A model generated the notes under the pieces. The model ran no database searches, was not told where the DNA came from, and was given only the letters and a program-made list of their open reading frames with translations. Positions 17,189 through 25,362 of a DNA stretch of 64,000 nt are shown here, in pieces. Positions within the stretch are counted from its first letter, which is position 1; every line of letters starts with the position of its first letter. The position numbers and the translations under genes were made by a program. The DNA is from Streptomyces tsukubensis. GTDB taxonomy: Bacteria; Actinomycetota; Actinomycetes; Streptomycetales; Streptomycetaceae. The stretch spans positions 62,001-126,000 of the forward strand of contig NZ_CP020700.1 in the NCBI RefSeq assembly GCF_003932715.1, written 5' to 3'.

Positions 17189-17206
17189 AAACCAGGTAGT
17201 CCGTAT
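17189..17206. promoter_or_regulatory. ARE-like operator between TetR 2 and the SDR gene
   Basis: AAACCA-GGTAGT-CCGTAT. The inner part GTAGTCCGTAT is almost identical to the site at 19773 (GTTAGTCCGTAT), so one protein probably binds both. Confidence 0.8.
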
Positions 17207-17286
17207 TTTCACAAGCCACCACCGGACCGTACCTGCACATTTCGCCGCTGCCTTCACCCCGGTCCGGTACCCCGAGGAGTCCCCAC

Positions 17287-18306
17287 ATGCCGAAAAACAT
17301 CCTGGTCACCGGCGCAAACGGCTTTATCGGCCGCCATGTGGTCCATGCCGCGCTGACAAAACCGGCCGCGCGGGTTCGGCTGAACCAGCGCAGCCCCCGC
17401 GCTGCTGCCCCGCACTCCGGATCCGCCGCCGAGACGGTCCACGCCGATCTCACCGACCCCGCCTCGCTCACCGGCCTCTGCCGGGACACCGACGCCGTCA
17501 TCCACTGCGCCTCCCTCGTCGGCGGCGACCACGACAGCCTCCGTGCCGTCAACGACCTCGGCACCCGCGCCCTGGTCGACGAAGCGCAGCGCCAGGGGGT
17601 CCGCCGTATCGTCTACATCAGCACCGCCGCCGTCTACGGCCGCGGTCCTTTCCGCGGCGCCGGACCCGCCGGGCTCCCCCAGGCCCCCGCCTCGGCCGCC
17701 AGCCGTACCCGGGCCGCGGCCGAACGCCATGTGCTCGCCGCGGGCGGCACCGTCCTGCGCCCCCATCTCGTCTACGGCACCGGGGACCGCTGGGTCCTGC
17801 CCGGGCTCGCCCAGCTCCTGCGCCATCTGGGCACCGGTATCGACTGCCCCACGCTGCACTCCGCCGTCGACGTCGGCGCACTCGCCGGTCTCGCCGTCGC
17901 CGCCGCCCTCCACGAGGACCCGCTGCCCGCCGTCCTCCACGCCAACCACCCCCGCCCCATCAGCACCTCGGCCCTCGTCCGTCTGGTGCAGGGCCACCTC
18001 GGCCTCCCCCGGCGCGCTCCCCTTTCCCTGCGCCGCGCCACCGAGCTGGCCCGCAACTCGCCCCGGGCCCTGCACCACCTCGCCATGCTCGGGACGGACC
18101 ACTGGTTCGACAGCGATCCGGTCTGGCGGGCCCTCGGGTGCAGCCCGGGTCCCGCCCCCGCCGACGGTCTCGTCCGGCACACCGGGTGGTACGGCCCGCT
18201 GCTGCGGACCGCACCGCACCGGCCGCACCGCACCGGCCCGCAGCGGAGCCGGAACCGGGCGGCCGGGGCGGGCCTGCACAGCGCCGGGGCCTGTCTCCGG
18301 CCCTGA
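17287..18306 (+). CDS. NAD-dependent epimerase/dehydratase-family (extended SDR) protein
   Basis: A 339-residue extended SDR. The N-terminal Rossmann motif TGANGFIGRH (residues 8-17), DAVIHCAS and IVYISTAAVYG are clear. The expected YxxxK catalytic pair is absent: the equivalent region reads PASAASRTRAAAERHVL, without Tyr or Lys. SDRs of this kind occur in autoregulator clusters, and the ARE at 17189 implies co-regulation with TetR 2. The degenerate active site means reductase activity should not be assumed. The C-terminal 40 residues are Arg/His/Gly-rich and probably disordered. Confidence 0.88.
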   Translation: MPKNILVTGANGFIGRHVVHAALTKPAARVRLNQRSPRAAAPHSGSAAETVHADLTDPASLTGLCRDTDAVIHCASLVGGDHDSLRAVNDLGTRALVDEAQRQGVRRIVYISTAAVYGRGPFRGAGPAGLPQAPASAASRTRAAAERHVLAAGGTVLRPHLVYGTGDRWVLPGLAQLLRHLGTGIDCPTLHSAVDVGALAGLAVAAALHEDPLPAVLHANHPRPISTSALVRLVQGHLGLPRRAPLSLRRATELARNSPRALHHLAMLGTDHWFDSDPVWRALGCSPGPAPADGLVRHTGWYGPLLRTAPHRPHRTGPQRSRNRAAGAGLHSAGACLRP

Positions 18307-18337
18307 CCTGCGGCGCGCTCCGGTGCGCCGCGGGCGG

Positions 18338-19597
18338 CTACCGCGTTCCCGTGTCCGGTCCGGTGAACGGTCCCAGTTCCACGGGCAGTTCGCGGTGTCC
18401 GTTGGAGATGAACGACTCCAGGGGCCGCAGGCTCTGCGGCGGCACCGCGAGCCGCAGTGCGGGGAACTGTGTGAACAGGCCGCTCAGCGCGATCTCCGCC
18501 TCCATCCGGGCCAGCGAGGCGCCCAGGCAGTAGTGCGGGCCGTGGCCGAAGGAGAGATGTTCGCGCCGGGCGGCGCGCCGTACGTCGAACTCCCCCGCGT
18601 TCTCGCCGTGCACGGCCGGATCGCGGCCCGCGGCGGCGTACGAGATCACCACCGCGTCGCCCCGGGCCAGCACCACCCCGCCCACTTCCACGTCCTCCAC
18701 CGCGTACCGCAGGATCGCGTTCGCCCCCGGTGCCTCCACCCGCAGAGCCTCCTCGACCGCATCGCCCCACGCAGCCCGTCCCGACCGCACCAGGGCAAGC
18801 TCGTCCGGGTTCGCCAGCAGCAGCGCCACCGCGTTGCCGAGCAGGTTGACCGTCGTCTCGTACCCCGCCGTGTAGAGCAGGATCAGATTGTCGACGAGTT
18901 CCTTCTCCGTGAGCCGTGAACCGTCCTCGTCGCGCACGGCGATCAGCGCACTCGTCAGGTCCTCCCCGGGCATGTCGCGTCTGAGGGCCAGCAGTTCGTT
19001 CATCGTCAGATACAGATCGGCGCCGTTCGCCCGTGCCTCCTCCACCGACGCGGAGGTCCTGAAGAATCCCGCGATGATGCGGCGCAGCCTCACCCGCAGC
19101 TCGCCGGGGATCCCGAACAGCTCGGCCAGCACCCGCATCGGCAGCAGGTGGGTGAACTCCTGCCGCAGATCGACCGGCGCGCCGGCCGGCAGCCCGGCCA
19201 GCCGGACCAGCAGGTCCTGTGCGATCTCCGCCACCCGGGGCCGCAGCAGCGCCACCCGGCGTGCCGTGAACGCGGCCGCCACCAGTTTCCGCAGCCGCCG
19301 GTGCTCCTCCCCGTAGGCGGTCACCATGTTCTGCACGGACACCCAGATCGCCAGCGGCCAGGATCCCGCGATGTCCCCGTCCGTCCACGCGGGCCAGTGG
19401 CGGTAGGCGTCCTTGGAGATCCGCGGATCCGTCAGCAGCGCCCGGATCTCCCGCTGCCCCGTCACCGCCCACGCGCCCACACCACCGGGCAGAACCACCC
19501 GTGCCACCGCCCCGCGCTCCCGTAACCGGGCGGCTTCCCCCTGCACATCACGCCCCGACGGATCGAAGGCAAACGGGCACTGCTGTTCCACGGACAT
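18338..19597 (-). CDS. Cytochrome P450 (autoregulator biosynthesis candidate)
   Basis: A 419-residue bacterial P450 with the I-helix TAGYETT, the EALR (ExxR) motif and the haem loop FGHGPHYCLGASLAR carrying the proximal Cys. The ATG at 19597 is preceded by GGAGGGG. Leu25 is encoded by TTA (19523-19525 on the plus strand reads TAA), so translation should depend on the bldA tRNA. It is divergent from AfsA 2 with an ARE-like site at 19653, 56 bp upstream. P450s adjacent to afsA homologues function in butenolide-type (avenolide, SRB) signal synthesis; that is the favoured role. A tailoring role in the main product is possible. Confidence 0.93.
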   Translation of the reverse strand: MSVEQQCPFAFDPSGRDVQGEAARLRERGAVARVVLPGGVGAWAVTGQREIRALLTDPRISKDAYRHWPAWTDGDIAGSWPLAIWVSVQNMVTAYGEEHRRLRKLVAAAFTARRVALLRPRVAEIAQDLLVRLAGLPAGAPVDLRQEFTHLLPMRVLAELFGIPGELRVRLRRIIAGFFRTSASVEEARANGADLYLTMNELLALRRDMPGEDLTSALIAVRDEDGSRLTEKELVDNLILLYTAGYETTVNLLGNAVALLLANPDELALVRSGRAAWGDAVEEALRVEAPGANAILRYAVEDVEVGGVVLARGDAVVISYAAAGRDPAVHGENAGEFDVRRAARREHLSFGHGPHYCLGASLARMEAEIALSGLFTQFPALRLAVPPQSLRPLESFISNGHRELPVELGPFTGPDTGTR

Positions 19598-19652
19598 GAA
19601 CCCCTCCGGTCGGCCGAGCGGGCCCGCCGATCGCCGGGCCCGCACCCATAGG

Positions 19653-19670
19653 AAACCGTACAGGCGGTAT
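19653..19670. promoter_or_regulatory. ARE-like operator upstream of the P450
   Basis: AAACCG-TACAGG-CGGTAT, a nearly symmetric site. Immediately beyond it, TCACACT-cca-AGTGTGA (19673-19689) is a separate perfect 7-bp inverted repeat that could be a second operator. Confidence 0.78.
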
Positions 19671-19772
19671 GTTCACACTCCAAGTGTGACTATCACGGTG
19701 ATCCCGCCCCTGCGATCACCAGGCTCTTAACGGAAGACTAACGCCCAGCATTCCGCAGTTGGCTTGAAAACA

Positions 19773-19790
19773 AAACCGGTTAGTCCGTAT
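19773..19790. promoter_or_regulatory. ARE-like operator upstream of AfsA 2
   Basis: AAACCG-GTTAGT-CCGTAT, 66 bp upstream of the AfsA 2 start. Confidence 0.8.
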
Positions 19791-19855
19791 CTTACGTGGT
19801 CCGAGCCACCCCCCTCCCTGCCTGCCGCGCCGCGGCAGAGAAACGGAGAGCGCGC

Positions 19856-20875
19856 GTGACCATCCGGACGCACCACACCGCCGCACCGGCCGCCGGCTGC
19901 CAGACCGTCACCCGCACCGCCTGCCCGGTCGTGCCCCGCCCCCGTACGGCCCCGGGTCCGGCCGGTGCGGCGCGCGCCCGTACCGCGCCGTGTGTCGCGC
20001 CCGTACCGCGGCTGACGACGACCGTCCCCCGCGAGTACGTCCACCGCGCCAGCCATGCGGAGGTCTTCCTCACCGGGTCCCGGAGGCTCGCCGACCACCA
20101 GTTCGCCCTCACCGCCGAATGGCCCCACAGACATCCGTTCTTCACCACCCCCGACGGCCGTCACCACCATCCGCTCCAGGCCGCGGAGACCATTCGCCAG
20201 ACCGGGCTGCTGCTCGCCCACACCCAGTACGGCATCCCCCTCGACCACCATTTCCTCCTCACCCAGCTGCATCTCGCGGTTCATCCCCGGCAGATGGCCA
20301 CCGCCCCCGGCCCGACCGAACTCGCCGTCACCGCCACCACCACCGACACCACCCACCGCGGCAAGCGGCTGACGCACTTCGCGATGGACATCGTCATCCA
20401 CCGCAACGGGCACCCCTGTGCGACCGGCGGCGGGCATTTCGCCACCATCCCGCGGGCCGTCTACCGGCGCCTGCGCGGCACCACCGCTCCGCCGCCCCGG
20501 ACCCGCACCAGCCCCGGCCGCACCCTGAGCCCGGCCGCCACCCTGAAGAACTCCGCCGCCGATGTCGTCCTCGCCGAAACCGGCCGGCCCCGGGACTACC
20601 TCCTGGACCCCGACCCCGCCCATCCCACGCTCTTCGAGCACACCAGCGACCACTACCCCGGCATGGTCCTGCTCGAAGCCGCCTTCCAGGCCGCCGTCCA
20701 CACCCGCCCCGGCCGCCCCGTGCCCACCGGGCTCCGCGCCCACTTCCACCACTACGCCGAATACACCGCCCCCGTCCGCATCGGCGCCGATACCGGCGGC
20801 GGGGACGGCATCACGCACATCACCGCACACCAGGAGGGCCGGACCCCGTTCACCGCGACCCTCACCCACACCTGA
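19856..20875 (+). CDS. afsA: AfsA-family protein 2
   Basis: A 339-residue AfsA homologue after an approximately 55-residue low-complexity leader. Repeat 1: VPREYVHRASHAEVFLTGSRRL, HPFFTTPDGRHHHPLQAAETIRQTGLLLAHTQYGIPLD. Repeat 2: SAADVVLAETGRPRDYLL, HPTLFEH and GMVLLEAAFQAA. The HPLQAAETIRQ signature is kept. The GTG at 19856 has GGAG ten bases upstream. It ends 21 bp from the convergent serine hydrolase. Two AfsA-like genes in one island is unusual: one may be the synthase and the other a variant acting on another acyl chain or a non-catalytic regulator. Confidence 0.92.
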   Translation: MTIRTHHTAAPAAGCQTVTRTACPVVPRPRTAPGPAGAARARTAPCVAPVPRLTTTVPREYVHRASHAEVFLTGSRRLADHQFALTAEWPHRHPFFTTPDGRHHHPLQAAETIRQTGLLLAHTQYGIPLDHHFLLTQLHLAVHPRQMATAPGPTELAVTATTTDTTHRGKRLTHFAMDIVIHRNGHPCATGGGHFATIPRAVYRRLRGTTAPPPRTRTSPGRTLSPAATLKNSAADVVLAETGRPRDYLLDPDPAHPTLFEHTSDHYPGMVLLEAAFQAAVHTRPGRPVPTGLRAHFHHYAEYTAPVRIGADTGGGDGITHITAHQEGRTPFTATLTHT

Positions 20876-20896
20876 AGCAGCGCACCGGCGGGCGGA

Positions 20897-22129
20897 TCAG
20901 TCGTCGACCGCCTGGTAGAGGGTGGTCCAGAAGTCGTGGAGGGCGCGGGCCGAATCCGGGGTGGACATCCCGGTCTGGGTGAGCAGGATGCCGACGATCC
21001 GGTGGTGCGGGTCGGCGTACACGGTGGTGCCGGCTCCGCCGTCCCAGCCGAACTGGCCGACGGGCGCGTAGTCCCCGCGGTAGGTGCGGACCGCCATCCC
21101 GAAGCCCCAGCCGCCGTGCTGCCCCTGACCGTGCGACAGATGGACGACGCTGCGGGCCCAGTCCTCCCGGGCGGCCAGCTGTCCGGGCGTGAGCCGGTTG
21201 GTCGTCATCAGTTCCACGGCGGGCCGGGACAGGATCCGCCGGGTGCCGTGCATTCCGTGGCCGAGCAGCATGCGGAAGTAGGCGTGGTAGTCGTCGACGG
21301 TGGAGTCGAGTCCGCCGCCGCCGGAGGGGAACGCGGGAGGCCGGCTGTAGTGTCCCCCCGCGGCCTCGTCGGCCACGTGGAACTCCCCGGTCCGCGGGTC
21401 GGGGGCGTACAGGGGCGGCAGCCGGTCGATCTTGCCGGCCGGTACGTGGAAGCCGGTGTCCTTCATGCCCAGCGGGCCGAAGATGCGTTCGTGCAGGAAC
21501 GCCTCGAACGGCCGGCCGGTGACCCTGGCCACCAGTACGCCGAGCACATCGTCGCTGACGTGGTACAGCCAGCGCTCTCCGGGCTGGTGCAGCAGCGGGA
21601 GGGTGCCCAGGCGGCGCATCCACTCGTCCGGGCCGGGCGCCGGCAGCAGCCACTGCGTGCCGTAGATCCCCCGTTCGAAGAACTCCCTCATCATCGGGGA
21701 GTCCTTCGCCGTCATGTCCAGTCCGAGCCCGCAGGTGGAGGTGAGCAGGTCCCGCACGGTGACCGGGCGCCGGGCCGGCACGGTGTCGCCGAGCGGTCCG
21801 CCGGGCCGTACGAGCACCCTGCGTCCGGCGAGTTCGGGCAGCCACCGGTCCACCGGGTCGTCCAGCCGCAGCCGGCACTCGTCCAGCAGGACCATCGTCG
21901 CGGCGACCGCGACGGGCTTGGTCGTGGACGCCATCCGGAAGATGGTGTCCCGGCGCATCGGCGCGCCGCCGTCGTGGCACATCGTCCCGACCGCTTCGAC
22001 GTGGGTCTCCTCGCCGCGGCCGACCAGGGCGACGAGCCCGGGAATCCGCCCGGACTCCACATGCCGTTCCAGTACTTCGCGCAGTCTGCGCAGCCCTGCC
22101 GCGGTGAAGCCGCCGGTGCCGTTGCCCAT
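20897..22129 (-). CDS. Serine hydrolase, class C beta-lactamase/EstB family
   Basis: A 410-residue penicillin-binding-protein-like serine hydrolase. MASTTKP (SxxK with nucleophile Ser near residue 68), the Tyr of LYHVSDD (YxN/S position) and a C-terminal HGQGQHGGWGFGM region place it in the beta-lactamase-related esterase group. No signal peptide is apparent, so it is probably cytoplasmic and an esterase/amidase rather than a cell-wall enzyme. The ATG at 22129 has GGAG seven bases upstream. Its role is unknown; hydrolysis or transacylation of a pathway intermediate or of the autoregulator lactone is conceivable, and deacylation of a protected amine is another option. Confidence 0.88.
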   Translation of the reverse strand: MGNGTGGFTAAGLRRLREVLERHVESGRIPGLVALVGRGEETHVEAVGTMCHDGGAPMRRDTIFRMASTTKPVAVAATMVLLDECRLRLDDPVDRWLPELAGRRVLVRPGGPLGDTVPARRPVTVRDLLTSTCGLGLDMTAKDSPMMREFFERGIYGTQWLLPAPGPDEWMRRLGTLPLLHQPGERWLYHVSDDVLGVLVARVTGRPFEAFLHERIFGPLGMKDTGFHVPAGKIDRLPPLYAPDPRTGEFHVADEAAGGHYSRPPAFPSGGGGLDSTVDDYHAYFRMLLGHGMHGTRRILSRPAVELMTTNRLTPGQLAAREDWARSVVHLSHGQGQHGGWGFGMAVRTYRGDYAPVGQFGWDGGAGTTVYADPHHRIVGILLTQTGMSTPDSARALHDFWTTLYQAVDD

Positions 22130-22319
22130 CACGAGTCTCCTTGTGCGCAGTGCCCGGTACCGGCGCCGCCGCCGGCGGGCAGGGGGGGGCTGCCGCGGGC
22201 ATGCCTCCCCGTGACCACATGGTGCGGTCAGGCGCCGGCGGCGGCGGTGGACGTGGCGCTCGCCCGGGGGGCAGTGCGCTGCGGCGCGATCGGGCCGCCT
22301 TGTCTTCTTCCGCGGTGTC

Positions 22320-22679
22320 TCAGCCCGCGGCGCGCTCGATGTCGGCGGTCAGCTGCTTCCGCGCCCGGGCGGGGACGTAGCCGCCCTCCGAGTAGTTCCG
22401 GGCGAAGGTGTCGACGAACTCCGCCGGATCGTCCCCGACGATGCCGCGGACCGGCGTTCCGTCCGCCGCGGCCTGCTCGAAGAGGTCGGCGAGGTCTTCG
22501 AACATCAGGACGTTGCTGTCCCCGTCGATCGGCACGAAGTGCATCAGGTACCGCTCGACGGCCTCGACCGCCGTACGGTAGTTCCCGGGGAGCTCCGCGA
22601 CGCGCGCCCGGTACGCCCTCCAGCGCTTCTTGGGCCCGATCATCCTGGCGACGAAACCGCTCTTCTCTGCATCGGACAT
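22320..22679 (-). CDS. DUF1048-family protein, partner of the PadR gene
   Basis: A 119-residue soluble helical protein. MIGPKKRWRAYRARVAELPGNYR, YLMHF and DLADLFEQAAADGTPVRGIVGDDPAEFVDTFARNY match DUF1048. This family is regularly encoded directly after PadR regulators. The start codon is separated by only two bases from the PadR stop, so translation is coupled. The biochemical function of the family is not known to me. Confidence 0.88.
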   Translation of the reverse strand: MSDAEKSGFVARMIGPKKRWRAYRARVAELPGNYRTAVEAVERYLMHFVPIDGDSNVLMFEDLADLFEQAAADGTPVRGIVGDDPAEFVDTFARNYSEGGYVPARARKQLTADIERAAG

Positions 22680-22681
22680 GG

Positions 22682-23011
22682 TCACTTGCCCCCTTCGCGA
22701 AGCTGTTCCAGTCGTTCCGTGAGGAAGCTCCAGGTCCTCCAGAACTCTTCGAGGTACTCCCGTCCCTGCGCGTTGAGGGAGTGCACCTTGCGCGGCGGCC
22801 CCTTCTGGGAGGGGACCTTCTCCACGTCGACGAGGCCGCGTTTCTCCATCCGGAGGAGCAGCGCGTAGATGGTCCCTTCGGCGATATCGGAGAAACCCTG
22901 CTGCCGCAGGCGTGCCGTGATCTCGTAGCCGTAGGCGGGCCGGCCCGCCAGGGACGCCAGGATGATGCCCTCCAGCGTGCCTTTGAGCATCTCGGTCTCC
23001 AGCTTGGTCAT
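22682..23011 (-). CDS. PadR-family transcriptional regulator
   Basis: A 109-residue winged-helix protein: MLKGTLEGIILASLAGRPAYGYEIT, GFSDIAEGTIYALLLRMEKRGLV, GPPRKVHSLNAQGREYL. PadR repressors respond to small molecules, often phenolics or antibiotics, and typically repress themselves. The ATG at 23011 follows AGGAGG, and nested inverted repeats lie at 23032-23082 directly upstream. It forms an operon with DUF1048. Confidence 0.95.
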   Translation of the reverse strand: MTKLETEMLKGTLEGIILASLAGRPAYGYEITARLRQQGFSDIAEGTIYALLLRMEKRGLVDVEKVPSQKGPPRKVHSLNAQGREYLEEFWRTWSFLTERLEQLREGGK

Positions 23012-23031
23012 GGAACACCTCCTTCCTGCAC

Positions 23032-23082
23032 TAGTCAGTGCTGTCGAGTACCAGTACACAGTAACACTGACTACTGGTACTC
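23032..23082. promoter_or_regulatory. Nested inverted repeats, probable PadR operator
   Basis: Two perfect nested inverted repeats: TAGTCAGTG (23032-23040) with CACTGACTA (23065-23073), and GAGTACCAGTA (23046-23056) with TACTGGTACTC (23072-23082). The base composition is much lower in GC than the surroundings. It lies 21-71 bp upstream of the PadR start codon, the expected place for an autorepressor site. Confidence 0.83.
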
Positions 23083-23329
23083 AGCAAGACGGAATAGCGG
23101 AGGGGCCGGGGCGGGCCGTCAGGGGTCGCCGTGTTTCCGGTTTCCGGGTTTTCCACCCTGACAAGGCTCTTGTCGGCAATTGCCTCGCATGGGCGACTTG
23201 CGCTCTAAACGCGGGCCGGTGCGGGCAGCTCACCCTCAGTTGCTTCATACGGAAGCGGATCTGTCGCCGGATTTTTACGGACAGGCCGGCCGGACAGGGG
23301 CCGCGGCCGTCGAGTGAGAGGCGGAAGTC

Positions 23330-23632
23330 ATGAGCATGATCCAGACCGGCAGGCTGCAGCTGAACTCCAACAGCGCCACGGAACTGACCGGCAGAGACAC
23401 CTCGACATTCACCCAGGTCACGTTCCCCTCACCGTTCCCGGACAACGCGGCGGTGATCGTCGTACCGTTCGTCCAGACGTTCAACGGCCCCGACACTCCG
23501 GGCCTGCGCATCGCCGACGTCACCACCACCGGCTTCAAGATCCGGCTCAATGAACTCGTGGGCACCGGCCGGGCCCTGTCCGACGGGCCCCACACCACCG
23601 AGACCGTCGGCTGGATCGCCGGCACCGTGTAG
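23330..23632 (+). CDS. Small beta-rich protein, H-type-lectin-like
   Basis: A 100-residue protein with no signal peptide. TFTQVTFPSPFPDNAAVIVVPFVQTFNGPDTPGLRIADVTTTGFKIRLNE shows the alternating strands and the FxxPF..x..V pattern seen in H-type lectin domains and related phage or secreted sandwich proteins. A GAGAGGCGGAAG ribosome site precedes the ATG at 23330. No neighbour suggests a pathway role. The lectin assignment is tentative. Confidence 0.55.
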   Translation: MSMIQTGRLQLNSNSATELTGRDTSTFTQVTFPSPFPDNAAVIVVPFVQTFNGPDTPGLRIADVTTTGFKIRLNELVGTGRALSDGPHTTETVGWIAGTV

Positions 23633-23646
23633 CGGCCGGGCAGCCG

Positions 23647-23681
23647 CCACGGCCGGGCCGGGGCCTCCGGCCCGGCCGTGG
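23647..23681. terminator. Bidirectional terminator hairpin
   Basis: CCACGGCCGGGCC (23647-23659) pairs perfectly with GGCCCGGCCGTGG (23669-23681) around a 9-base loop, between two convergent small genes. Confidence 0.88.
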
Positions 23682-23722
23682 CGAGGACGCGTGTGCGGCG
23701 GTGCGGGCTGATCCGGGTGCGG

Positions 23723-23977
23723 CTACTTCCAGCCGTAGAGCATGTACGGCGCATACGGGTCGCAGTAGAACTCGGGGATCAGCCAGATGGAGACCAGGTA
23801 CTGGCCGGTGGCGTTACAGGCCCCGTACGACGAATGCGTCCCCATCGGGACCCATCCGGAGGCCGCCGCAGCGGCCGGGGCGGCGCCGGCGGCCTGGGCG
23901 GCCGGAGCCGTCAGCAGCGCGGCGGCCGTCAGGGCCACCGCAGCACCGGCGGCGGAGAGCTTTCTGGTCAAAGACAT
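23723..23977 (-). CDS. Small secreted protein with one Cys pair
   Basis: An 84-residue precursor. Residues 1-29 form a Sec signal peptide (TRKLSAAGAAVALTAAALL, cleavage likely after AQA). The mature part is about 55 residues with a Gly/Ala start, two Cys (YGACNATGQ and EFYCDPYAPYM) that may form a disulphide, and an aromatic C-terminus YMLYGWK. The ATG at 23977 has AGGAG upstream. It resembles the many small secreted Streptomyces proteins of unknown role. Confidence 0.75.
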   Translation of the reverse strand: MSLTRKLSAAGAAVALTAAALLTAPAAQAAGAAPAAAAASGWVPMGTHSSYGACNATGQYLVSIWLIPEFYCDPYAPYMLYGWK

Positions 23978-24145
23978 GACGAAGCGCACTCCTTCTTGTC
24001 TTGGATTCCGGGCGGACCGGGGCCGTCCGCCCCGGTGTCCGGCCCGAGTGTGGCGGCCCGCCGGGCGCGGGGCAACGGGAAGTGCGCATTCCCGTTGGGC
24101 TTCCCCGCGCACGGCGGGCGGCGGGGCCGGGGGCGGCCCGGTGCG

Positions 24146-24368
24146 GGACCCGGATGCCGGGTGCCGGGCGGCGGGACCCCGGTTGGCGGATGCCGGGTGG
24201 CGGTGTGCCGGGTACCGGGACCCGGTTGGCGGAACCCGGGTGCCGGATGCCGGAACCCGGGTGCCGGGCGGCGGGTGCCGGGACCCGGTTGGCGGATGCC
24301 GGGCGGCGGGTTGCGGGTTGCGGGTTGCGGGTTGCGGGTTGCGGGTTGCGGGTTGCGGGTTGCGGGTC
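24146..24368. repeat. Minisatellite: imperfect units followed by a perfect 7-bp array
   Basis: From about 24146 to 24305, imperfect units built of GGATGCCGGG, GTGCCGGG and ACCCGGTTGGC recur at least three times. From 24306 to 24361 there are eight perfect copies of GCGGGTT, then one GCGGGTC (24362-24368) whose last bases form part of the stop codon of the leftward gene. The array therefore sits immediately 3' of that gene and is probably length-variable. Confidence 0.95.
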
Positions 24369-25362
24369 AGTAGAACCGGCGGTGCCACCGGCCGTCGGCG
24401 AGGCCGAATTCCGAGTACGCGGCCTCGCCGGAGGTCTCGGTGACGTAGATACGGCCCTCGCCCTCGGCGAGGGACCACGCGACGAGGTCGTCGCGCAGTG
24501 TCCCGGCGCCCTCGGACGTCACCTCCAGGACTCCGCTCCGCCCCGCGGTGAGGAAGAGCCGGCCGCCGGTGCGGGCGATGCCGGTGGCCGGTACTCCGTA
24601 GCGGCCGAGCACGGAGAAGCCCCGCGCCGCGGACCCGCACAGGACCCGCCCGCCCCGAGACTTGCCGCAGACGTACACCTCCCCGGTGCCGCCGAACGCG
24701 ATGCCCGTCAGCACGTCGTTGGTACCGGGGCCGTCGGGGTCGGCGACCGGTGTCCAGGTACCGCCGTCGAAGTGCAGCAGGGTGCTGCCGTAGCCGGCCG
24801 CGTAGACGTCGTCGGCGGCACGGCCGCGGATCACCCCGATCGGCCTGCCCGCACCGGAGTGGAACTGCGTCCAGCGGCGGCCGTCGAAGTGGTAGAGGAC
24901 ACCGCCGAAGGTGGCGAGGTGGACATCGTCGTCGGAGGTCCCCCAGATCGCCGTCGGATTGGGCCGGGCCCCGTTGTGCTCCTGCACCGGCAGCGCGGTG
25001 TGATGCCACGTCACACCGCCCTCCGGGGCGTCGAATTCGAGATCCGGTGCCACGGCCCCGGGCCAGGACACCGGGGCGCTCGTCCACACCAGGCCCGTGC
25101 TGCTCGCCGTCCACACCCGGCCGGCCGGTGAGCACCACAGCTCGCGGAGCGTGTCGTTGGTGGCCAGGATGTTCTCGGCGGGCCCGTCGCGGCCGGCGGG
25201 GCGCCGGAAGACGTACCCCGCCGCGTTGCCCGATGCGCCGGGCGGATAGGCGATCAGCAGGAAATGCACCGTACCGCCGGACTCGTGGACGGCGACGATG
25301 TCCTCGGCGAAGCCGCCGGGGTCATCGCCGGTGCCCGGCACCGCGGTTCCTTCCCTCTCCAT
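24367..25362 (-). CDS. Beta-propeller-like protein of unknown function
   Basis: A 331-residue protein with repeated blade-like segments, for example TAIWGTSDDDVHLATFGGVLYHFDG, RGRAADDVYAAGYGSTLLHFDGG and TGIAFGGTGEVYVCG. It looks like a soluble propeller of the kind seen in photosynthesis-system-II-assembly-factor/WD-like proteins. No signal peptide is seen. The ATG at 25362 is chosen because upstream in-frame sequence is Arg/Pro-rich, but its ribosome site is weak. The 3' end abuts a heptamer array. Function is unknown. Confidence 0.68.
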   Translation of the reverse strand: MEREGTAVPGTGDDPGGFAEDIVAVHESGGTVHFLLIAYPPGASGNAAGYVFRRPAGRDGPAENILATNDTLRELWCSPAGRVWTASSTGLVWTSAPVSWPGAVAPDLEFDAPEGGVTWHHTALPVQEHNGARPNPTAIWGTSDDDVHLATFGGVLYHFDGRRWTQFHSGAGRPIGVIRGRAADDVYAAGYGSTLLHFDGGTWTPVADPDGPGTNDVLTGIAFGGTGEVYVCGKSRGGRVLCGSAARGFSVLGRYGVPATGIARTGGRLFLTAGRSGVLEVTSEGAGTLRDDLVAWSLAEGEGRIYVTETSGEAAYSEFGLADGRWHRRFY

